Source: Manihot esculenta (taxonomy: Eukaryota > Streptophyta > Magnoliopsida > Malpighiales > Euphorbiaceae). Taken from it: a stretch of DNA of 64,000 nt. The translations under genes were made by a program, and so were the position numbers. Each line of letters starts with the position of its first letter. Positions within the stretch are counted from its first letter, which is position 1. The stretch covers positions 26,143,825 to 26,207,824 of the forward strand of contig NC_035171.2 of assembly GCF_001659605.2 (NCBI RefSeq), read 5' to 3'. The notes beneath the pieces are model-generated. The model had not been told where the DNA came from and made no database searches. It saw only the letters and a program-made list of their open reading frames with translations. Positions 56,257-64,000 of the stretch are shown here, one piece after another.

Positions 56257-57183
56257 TGTAACACCCCTTACCCTATCAAAGAGTAGACAGAGCAAGGAAT
56301 GTCACAAACTATACCTTGTTAGATATATCACAACTAATCAATTACCTTTATCTGTAAATATCAAGTTTTAAGGTAATGCATGTAAATTTCATCAAATAAA
56401 TGTGAGATTTTAAACCAAAAAGTTAACAGAGTCTCATCTGTTTCATTAATATTTCAAACTGTAGCACATGAAAAACACATGAAAAATTATCAACTGATAT
56501 TTGACATCTTACTATTCTTTGATTACATAACCTTTACAACTCACTCTATTAAATATGTACATGCCAAATTATAACTGCACTATGACTCAGAGACTCAAAA
56601 CAACCAGCTATGATAATGGCCTTGGTATCTGATGTAGACCTCTGAGGAACTTCACGTGCCTACGTTATCTACAACCTGCGTGAGGTAAAAACCAACACGC
56701 TGAGCTAATGCTCAGTGGGTGATAACAACAAATAACAGAATAAAACAAACAAGCTCGCATAAATAGATAATCAAGTAAACAATTACAAGCTAGTAGATGT
56801 ATGTTAACATTCACCAATAAGTTCACAAAATCAAGTATCAATCTTAATTAAGATCTTAGCCCTTATAACCACATAGTAGGATCGACTAGGTAGATAAGGA
56901 GTTATAACGGTAGGCACAGGGTGCCGAACGGTAGGCTCAGAGGCCAAAACTGTGATAGCAGGGCTCTGTGGCCATGCTTATGAGGTACCAGATATGTAAC
57001 CTCTAATATAGATCATGTATCGGTAGCAGTACTGCGAACTCTGTATGTTTATATGGCATGCCATACCCTTAAGCTAACCTCGACTCCTATTACGTTTACC
57101 AGGGCCAAGTATCATTAACTCAATGTATCAATGTAAATCCATGTCATTTGAAGCTATTTGATTTCTTTTTCCAAAGTACATAT
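56257..57183 (-). repeat. 3' LTR of H, part left in original orientation
   Basis: Matches 62505-63435. On the minus strand it is the last about 930 bp of the LTR, ending GGGTGTTACA. Hairpin block at 56701-56717. It breaks off at 57183 where the inverted block begins. Confidence 0.9.
56701..56717 (-). promoter_or_regulatory. conserved LTR hairpin block (H, left copy)
   Basis: The minus strand reads CACTGAGCATTAGCTCA with stem TGAGC/GCTCA. The other copy is at 62949-62965, 444 bp from the LTR end. Confidence 0.5.
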
Positions 57184-59310
57184 CAGCATACCCATCAGTA
57201 ATGAGAAGGGAATTCAAGTAGAACACTTAGAACATGACATAGCAGTGACCAATCCCTTAGGACATCTTGTGATTGTGAATAGAGTTTATAGAGATTGTCC
57301 TATATGTGTGCAAGGTCATACCTTTTTAGGTGACTTGATAGAGTTACCTTTTAGAGAGTTTGATGTGATTTTGGGTATGGATTGGTTGTCTAGACATCAT
57401 GTCATAGTTGACTGTAAGTTAAAACGAGTTACACTCAAAACATTAGAGGGTTCTGAGGTTATAGTTGTGGGCGAGAGGTCAGATTACCTCTCTAATGTCA
57501 TATCTGCCACTACAGCTAGGAGGTTGATTAGAAAAGGCTGTACAGCCTATCTGGCTAGTGTAACTGAAACTAAGAAGGAAGGGCCTAATGTGTCAAACCT
57601 ACCCACAGTATGTCATTTTCCAGATGTATTTCCTGAAGAGTTGCCAGGGTTACCTCCAGAAAGGGAAGTGGATTTTGCTATAGAAGTTGTGCCAGGCACC
57701 GCACCTATTTCAATTGCTCCTTACAGAATGGCTCCTACAGAATTGAAAGAGTTGAAAATACAGTTACAAGAGTTACTTGATAAGGGTTTTATTCGACCTA
57801 GTGTTTCACCATGGGGTGCACCAGTGTTGTTTGTAAAAAAGAAAGATGGATCTCTTCGATTGTGCATTGATTACAGACAGTTGAATAAGGTAACTATAAA
57901 GAATAAATATCCACTGCCCAGAATAGATGATTTGTTTGATCAGTTGAAAGGGGCCAGCATTTTCTCTAAAATAGATTTGAGATCGGGTTACCATCAGTTG
58001 AGAGTTAAAGGGGCAGATGTGCCTAAGACTGCATTCCGGACACGATATGGACATTATGAGTTTTTAGTTATGCCATTTGGGTTAACAAATGCACCTGCAT
58101 CATTCATGGATCTAATGAACCGTATCTTCCATCCATATTTAGACCAATTTGTTGTGGTATTTATTGATGATATTCTGGTATACTCTAAAACTAGGGAAGA
58201 CCACGACAGACATCTAAGGGTAGTATTGCAGACTCTGAGAGAAAAGCAACTTTATGCCAAGTTCAGTAAATGTGATTTTTGGCTCAATGAAATAGCATTT
58301 TTGGGACATGTTGTATCAGCAGAGGGAATCAGGGTAGATCCTCAGAAGATAAATGCTGTTCTGGAATGGAAGCCACCAAAGAATGTTGCAGAGGTCAGAA
58401 GTTTCTTGGGTCTAGCTGGGTACTACAGACGGTTTGTGAAAGGGTTTTCACTTATAGCAGCTCCATTGACTAAATTGCTACATAAGGATGTTAAGTATGT
58501 TTGGGATGATAGATGTCAAGCAAGCTTGATAGATTGAAGACTATGCTCACTGAAGCACCTATACTTACACAACCTGTTTCTGGCAAGGAATTTGCTTACA
58601 ACAACAGTTATCAGGCTAGTATTAAGATGGCCCCTTATGAAGCATTGTACGGCAGAAAATGTAGAACCCCATTGTGCTGGACAGAACTCAGTGAAGCTAA
58701 ACTTGTAGGTCCAGAGTTGATAAGACAGACTGAGGAGAAAGTGAAGATTATCAAAGAAAGATTGAAAGCTGCAACAGATAGGCAAAAATCATATGCAGAT
58801 TTGAAAAGAAAAGATATAGAATTTGCTATTGGGGATAAAGTGTTTTTGAAAGTTTCTCCGTGGAAGAAAGTGCTAAGATTTGGCAAGAAAGGTAAGCTAA
58901 GCCCTCGGTTTATTGGTCCATATGAAATAGTTGAGCGTGTGGGTCCAGTAGCCTATAGGCTAGCTTTACCTCCAGAGTTAGACAGAATACACAATGTCTT
59001 CCATGTATCCATGTTAAGACGATACAGATCTGATCCTTCACATGTCATTCCAGCTGAAACCATTGATGTACAATTTGACCTAACTTATGAAGAGGAACCA
59101 GTGAAAATTTTAGCAAGGGAAATGAAAGAGTTAAGAAATAAGAAGATTCCCTTAGTGAAAGTGTTGTGGAGAGATCATAAGGCAGAAGAAGCTACATGGG
59201 AAAGTGAAGAAGTGATGAAGCAACAATATCCCCAGCTATTCACAGCAGGTAAAATTTCGAGGTCGAAATTTCTTAAGAGGGGAAGAGTTGTAACATCCTC
59301 AAACCCATAG
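57184..59310 (+). pseudogene. pol: pol of H: protease end, RT and integrase end, with frameshift and deletion
   Basis: Lies in the inverted block. The first frame (to 58537) covers the second half of protease ([13 protein letters not shown]) and RT ([40 protein letters not shown]). Counting from an in-frame Met at 57158, which is LTR sequence and no true start, FIDD is at residues 335-338. A one-base loss in a CAAGCAAGCTTGATAG context near 58525 shifts the frame. The next frame (58513-59310) runs to QPVSGKE and then jumps to FAYNNSYQASI, so almost all of RNase H and most of integrase (about 420 codons judged from C) is missing. The rest is the integrase C-terminus and chromodomain-like tail ending QQYPQLF near 59247; the frame then runs on into the LTR. 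Confidence 0.9.
59270..59288 (+). other. polypurine tract of H (inverted block)
   Basis: AAGAGGGGAAGAG directly before the LTR start TGTAACATCC at 59289. Confidence 0.8.
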
Positions 59311-61005
59311 GTAGAGTAGTGCCATCGTTAGGCTATTTCAGTCCTAGAGTAAGGGGCATTAGGGGAGGTGCTAGCTTAACTCTAATCTGCTAATAACTGA
59401 ATCATAGAAAACTTAAATAAAGAAACGGACATATCCAGAAATAAAGCAGACAGTGTGATTAGCGAGTCGGGAACGAGTCACTTTCGGGAGGTGCTTAGGG
59501 TTTCCCGACGTGCTTGCTTGAGGTGCTTGTTTATATCCGTCATGCTTGCTTAAGTGAAAAGGGCTTCTAAAGGCTATATGTATAGTTTAGTAGGTCGATC
59601 TATGATTATTGAAAGTTTAACAACTAAATTGAAACATTGGAAAGAGTTTAGTAGGTCAAAGTATAAATATGGAAAGTTAAAACATAAAAATTTAGATTTA
59701 CTTTCCATGTGTCACCTAACTAAGGAAAGGAGAAATGATAAAGCAAAGTGAAAAAGGGATTTTCATCTTCTCCATCACACAATTGCCGTAGCTCACACCA
59801 TAGAAGACCAAAGCTTTGTTTTGTCTTCCTTCCACCAAAGCCAAGCCAAAACCTTACCAAAACAACTTCTTCCTTTAACCAAAATTCATCCTAAGATTAA
59901 GAGCTAAAGGAACAGCCATATAGTGAAAGAATTGAAGAAGAAAAGTTTAGGGTTCCATATGCACCAAGCTTGAAAATCAAAGGTGAGCTTAGAAATGAGT
60001 AGGAAATAGCATCATCTCATTTCTTCATGCATGAATTTGAATTATAAAGCTTTAATTTACAATTTATTCAATCCTTCCCTAAGATATAAATTGGCATAGG
60101 TGAAGGAACATCAAAGGGAAAGGAGATAGCTAGAGATTAGAAGAGGAAAAGAAAAGAAGAATTCAAGAAAGGTTTGGTGTTTTAATGATTTTCTGTTTTC
60201 CTTTGATTCTGCCATGAATAAGTGAAATTAGAGGTTGATTTTACTTGCTGAAAATGTTGCTTTGATTGTATAAATATGTTATATGAATGTTAAAATGATG
60301 TTTGAAAGGCTTAGAGTAAAGAAATTTAACATGGGAGCTAAAAGTGTAAATCTGGCAGAATAGGTTGTAACAGGACAGCTTGTGTTACTAACTTCATAAC
60401 TTATTGTGTATATATTTAAATTAGGCCTAAGATATACCAAATGAAAGCTAAGACAAATATCTAAAACTTTCATGAATTGACAAAATTCTGAATCTGTAGT
60501 TAAAATGATGAAAATTGCAAGTGAACCTAAAATGGACACAGTGGTAGTGCATCCGGAACAGAGTCTATTGATTATACCATAACTAATTACATACTTAGTG
60601 AAATTTGTTAAGACCAGTGCCAAATGAATCTTAAGAAGTATACCTAAAACTTTGTAGAAGACATTTAAGCTTGAATTTGTATGGAAATGTATGAATCTGA
60701 TAAGTTTTGTGATACTATTAACAAGTACCAATACTGAACTGATTAAGTCCTTATTGAGCAGCTTGTAAAGAAAAATTCATAACTTAAGCTAGGATGATCA
60801 TATTTGCATGAACCATACCTTGTTGGAAAGATAAGACATAAATATACATTTCTTATGAAGAAACTGAAGTCAAATTGTAACTCTAAACTGCTTGAAAAGT
60901 TTATGCAATATATGGAAGAATGTAGTTTTCTATATTGAAATGCTAAGTCAATAAAGTTTTGCACTATTTGCCATGAGTTTTCCATATTGTAAACCTTGGC
61001 ATATG
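59289..61005 (+). repeat. 3' LTR of H, first about 1.7 kb, inverted
   Basis: Starts TGTAACATCC after the polypurine tract. 60300-61005 is the reverse complement of 63436-64000 and beyond, which shows that it is the LTR half missing from the 56257-57183 fragment. A splice-donor-like AAAG|GTGAGC lies at 59983. Adding the 930 bp on the other side gives a full LTR of about 2.65 kb. Confidence 0.88.
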
Positions 61006-62357
61006 CTGATGTATGAATGTGTGGAACCAGGATCAATTAATGCATAAACATATTTGCCAAAGATAGAAAATTTACCAGCAATAACATCTGGTTTGTCCTG
61101 GTCTTCCTTTGCACGAATGGCATATGCTCTGGCAGGTGCTCTAGTGTCTGGTCTATCTACTGTCTCTGATACTCTGTGACTCTGAGCACTGCTAGATTCA
61201 CCTCTACCTCTACCTCTGCCTCTAGACCCTGTCGGCAAAGATCTCTCTGTCTGTATAGGCTGCACTGACTGGCCTCTAGGACAATCCCTCATAAAGTGGT
61301 CTGAGCTTCCACATAAGTAGCAAGCCCCAGTCAATCTCCGACATACTCCACCATGTCTCCTGCCACAATGCTCACATACTGGTGGCAACCCTCTGCCTGG
61401 TCCTCCTGTACTAGATACTGAGGTAGTCTGCTGTCCAGACCTTACTACTGAACTCTGCCCAGGTCTCTGAATCTGCCTAGGTGGTCCTCTCTGCCCTGTC
61501 TGCTGAAATTCCCTCTGTCTTTTACTACTTGTCTGAGATGCAGAGGATTGTCCCTGATACTGGCTCTGACTCCTCTTCTGCTGCCCTTTCTGCCTTCTAC
61601 TTTGCTCTTCTTCTTTAATTCGCTCCAGGCTGTGGGCCGTCTCTACTAAAACTGAAAGTTCCCTGAGATGCATAGCTGTGAGGTACATCCTGATATCAGC
61701 ATGTAATCCCTGCTCAAAGCGTTTACATCTTTCTTCCTCTGTAGGAACTATCTCTGTGGCATACTTACTAAGTCTGACAAATTCTCGCTCGTACTCAGTT
61801 ACTGTAAGCCTGCCCTGTCTGAGGTATAAGAACTCCCTCATTCTCTCCTCTATATATAAGGCCCCAACATACTTCTTCTTAAACTCTGACAAAAAGAATT
61901 CCCAAGTCTGGAGCTCTGGTCGAACCATCTGTGTTAAAGTTGTCCACCATCGATACGCTTCATCTTTTAGCAATGATACTGCACACATCAAGCTATCTAC
62001 TGGTGAACACTGTAGCTGCTGTAAAACCCTTTCTGTACTTTCTAACCAGAATTCTGCAGCTGAAGGATCATCTTCCTTTTTACCTCTAAAATCTGTTGCA
62101 CCATACTTTCTGAGTTTTTCTATTGGAGGCCTAGCTACCACAGGTGGGGGAACCTGGACTGCTACAGGTGGTGGTGGTGGTACCTCTGGTACATTTTGTG
62201 TAACCCTCCTAAGCAACTCAGCTATTTGCTGAAATAATGCATCCTGCCCTAGTCCGCCAGCAGCAGCAGGTGGAGGAGTAGCAGCAGGTGCAGCTGCCTC
62301 AGAGGGAGCATGACTCTCTACCTCCTCATCTATTGCTCTCTGTGAGTCAGATGACAT
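61006..62357 (-). pseudogene. gag: gag and protease start of H, cut by the inversion
   Basis: Starts at ATG 62357 (MSSDSQRAID). An Ala/Pro-rich N-terminus to residue 75, retrotransposon Gag domain about 80-250 (AEFWLESTERVLQQLQ; YVGALYIEERMREFLYLRQG), Gln/Ser-rich linker, zinc knuckles at 328-360 (CEHCGRRHGGVC, CYLCGSSDHFMRDC), an RGRGRGRG stretch, then protease with catalytic DPGSTHSY near residue 442. At about residue 452 the frame enters inverted LTR sequence and ends at 60948. Gag itself is intact and could still be made; protease cannot. Confidence 0.92.
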
Positions 62358-62369
62358 CTTATAGACGAC

Positions 62370-62385
62370 CTAAACACAAAAAGAA
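62370..62385 (-). promoter_or_regulatory. candidate 3' splice site before gag of H
   Basis: The minus strand reads CTTCTTTTTGTGTTTAG|G, ending 12 bases before the gag ATG. A, C and D have the equivalent. The donor of this copy would lie in the LTR outside the window; its homologue is AAAG|GTGAGC at 59983. Confidence 0.45.
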
Positions 62386-62483
62386 GAGATTGACATCAGA
62401 ACCATATCATAGCTGTAACTCATTTTGGCATGTACATATACTATGCATATACACATACATACTATGACCTAGAACCGCCTAAA

Positions 62484-62499
62484 CCATGCTCTGATACCA
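62484..62499 (-). other. primer-binding site of H
   Basis: TGGTATCAGAGCATGG on the minus strand, complementary to the initiator tRNA-Met 3' end, five bases from the LTR. Confidence 0.88.
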
Positions 62500-62504
62500 C
62501 TAAT

Positions 62505-64000
62505 TGTAACACCCCTTACCCTATCAAAGAGTAGACAGAGCAAGGAATGTCACAAACTATACCTTTTTAGATATATCACAACTAATCAATTACCTTTATC
62601 TGTAAATATCAAGTTTTAAGGTAATGCATGTAAATTTCATCAAATAAATGTGAGATTTTAAACCAAAAAGTTAACAGAGTCTCATCTGTTTCATTAATAT
62701 TTCAAACTGTAGCACATGAAAAACACATGAAAAATTATCAACTGATATTTGACATCTTACTATTCTTTGATTACATAACCTTTACAACTCACTCTATTAA
62801 ATATGTACATGCCAAATTATAACTGCACTATGACTCAGAGACTCAAAACAACCAGCTATGATAATGGCCTTGGTATCTGATGTAGACCTCTGAGGAACTT
62901 CACGTGCCTACGTTATCTACAACCTGCGTGAGGTAAAAACCAACACGCTGAGCTAATGCTCAGTGGGTGATAACAACAAATAACAGAATAAAACAAACAA
63001 GCTCGCATAAATAGATAATCAAGTAAACAATTACAAGCTAGTAGATGTAAACATGTTAACATTCACCAATAAGTTCACAAAATCAAGTATCAATCTTAAT
63101 TAAGATCTTAGCCCTTATAACCACATAGTAGGATCGACTAGGTAGATAAGGAGTTATAACGGTAGGCACAGGGTGCCGAACGGTAGGCTCAGAGGCTAAA
63201 ACTGTGATAGCAGGGCTCTGTGGCCATGCTTATGAGGTACCAGATATGTAACCTCTAATATAGATCATGTATCGGTAGCAGTACTGCGAACTCTGTATGT
63301 TTATATGGCATGCCATACCCTTAAGCTAACCTCGACTCCTATTACGTTTACCAGGGCCAAGTATCATTAACTCAATGTATCAATGTAAATCCATGTCATT
63401 TGAAGCTATTTGATTTCTTTTTCCAAAGTACATATATCATATGCCAAGGTTTACAATATGGAAAACTCATGGCAAATAGTGCAAAACTTTATTGACTTAG
63501 CATTTCAATATAGAAAACTACATTTTTCCATATATTGCATAAACTTTTCAAGCAGTTTAGAGTTACAATTTGACTTCAGTTTCTTCATAAGAAATGTATA
63601 TTTATGTCTTATCTTTCCAACAAGGTATGGTTCATGCAAATCTGATCATCCTAGCTTAAGTTATGAATTTTTCTTTACAAGCTGCTCAATAAGGACTTAA
63701 TCAGTTCAGTATTGGTACTTGTTAATAGTATCACAAAACTTATCAGATTCATACATTTCCATACAAATTCAAGCTTAAATGTCTTCTACAAAGTTTTAGG
63801 TATACTTCTTAAGATTCATTTGGCACTGGTCTTAACAAATTTCACTAAGTATGTAATTAGTTATGGTATAATCAATAGACTCTGTTCCGGATGCACTACC
63901 ACTGTGTCCATTTTAGGTTCACTTGCAATTTTCATCATTTTAACTACAGATTCAGAATTTTGTCAATTCATGAAAGTTTTAGATATTTGTCTTAGCTTTC
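62505..64000 (-). repeat. 5' LTR of H (cut by the window)
   Basis: 62505-63435 matches 56257-57183; 63436-64000 is the reverse complement of the end of 59289-61005. It is the uninterrupted LTR copy that proves the inversion. It contains no real gene. Confidence 0.9.
62949..62965 (-). promoter_or_regulatory. conserved LTR hairpin block (H, right copy)
   Basis: Identical to the block at 56701-56717. Confidence 0.5.

Larger units (their letters stand above)
57184..61005 (+). other. inverted block of element H (about 3.8 kb)
   Basis: The left junction joins LTR sequence (ccaaagtacatat) to mid-protease sequence (cagcataccc). The right junction joins LTR sequence (ccttggcatatg) to the complementary half of protease (ctgatgtatgaatg). 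In the undisturbed LTR at 63425-63448 the two LTR halves are neighbours, with only two bases between. The word cagcata is present at both junctions, as expected for a staggered or microhomology-mediated inversion. Confidence 0.88.
56257..64000 (-). mobile_element. Tekay/Del-type element H (second subfamily), rearranged by an internal inversion, right end cut by the window
   Basis: The parts that keep the original minus orientation are an LTR fragment (56257-57183), gag and the protease start (61006-62357), the PBS (62484-62499) and the 5' LTR (62505 onward). The block 57184-61005 between them is inverted: protease end, RT, integrase end, polypurine tract and the first part of the 3' LTR read on the plus strand. 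The LTR duplicates 56257-57183 and 62505-63435 differ by only 2 substitutions and one 4-bp indel by eye, so the element is young. Left flank gatcc (56252-56256) is the probable target duplication. It lies in Tat element G. Confidence 0.88.

Noticed and set aside
60279..60731. A 150-codon minus-strand frame with hydrophobic sequence
   Set aside because: It lies in LTR sequence of H (reverse complement of the right LTR) and has no domain; AT-rich LTR noise.
61678..62232. A 184-codon plus-strand frame
   Set aside because: A shadow on the opposite strand of the well-supported gag of H.
63410..63700. A 96-codon plus-strand frame sharing most of its peptide with 60743-61036
   Set aside because: Both are the same LTR stretch in opposite orientation, an effect of the inversion in H, not a duplicated gene.

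Overview
This window is plant nuclear DNA from a eudicot repeat-rich (probably pericentromeric or heterochromatic) region. A woody Malpighiales/Euphorbiaceae-type genome would fit, but the sequence alone does not prove the species. I see no credible host protein gene, tRNA, rRNA or CRISPR array. Almost everything recognisable is Ty3/gypsy LTR retrotransposon, in at least eight copies (called A to H here) from three lineages: Tekay/Del chromoviruses (A, C, D and a different subfamily H), an Athila-type element (B) and Tat-type remnants (E, F, G).

Layout. 1-39,305 is a Russian doll. An Athila element B (minus strand, LTRs 7,848-9,263 and 37,877-39,305) contains three Tekay copies of one family: A (1-7,847, minus, in the left LTR of B), C (9,723-19,520, plus, in the 3' untranslated part of B, TSD gcgac) and D (24,221-33,998, minus, in the pol gene of B, TSD gtaac). 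B itself sits in the left LTR of an older Tat-type remnant F (39,306-42,227, minus). LTR divergence counted by eye agrees with this order: about 10 differences in 2,220 bp for C, about 17 in 1.4 kb for B.

42,228-44,586 is AT-rich spacer with LTR-like debris. 44,587-51,227 is an old Tat-type element E with broken gag, protease and RT on the plus strand and an antisense ORF behind pol. 51,228-55,050 is AT-rich with nothing firm. 55,053-55,115 is a decayed end of a Tekay LTR. 55,548-56,256 is the LTR, primer-binding site and gag start of Tat element G, interrupted by Tekay element H (56,257 to beyond 64,000).

How the pieces work. Each autonomous element encodes Gag (capsid and zinc knuckle), aspartic protease, reverse transcriptase, RNase H and integrase. 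LTRs supply the promoter (TATA boxes seen) and the RNA end; a tRNA-complementary PBS and a polypurine tract prime the two DNA strands. No copy here has an uninterrupted gag-pol: A, B, C, D and G carry in-frame stops, mostly of C-to-T type, and H has an internal inversion, a large deletion and a frameshift.

Most notable: (1) a 3.8-kb inversion inside H that put half the protease, RT and half an LTR on the opposite strand; (2) an 18-bp palindrome GTGATTTGGGCAAATCAC dispersed through LTRs, spacers and coding sequence of B, where it encodes repeated DLPKS peptides; (3) a different palindrome, TTCGGCGGCCGAA, clustered on both sides of the TATA box in the A/C/D LTRs and variable in copy number between the two LTRs of one element; (4) a short hairpin block shared by otherwise different Tekay LTRs at nearly the same distance from the LTR end; (5) a conserved candidate leader intron whose acceptor lies just upstream of the gag start codon.
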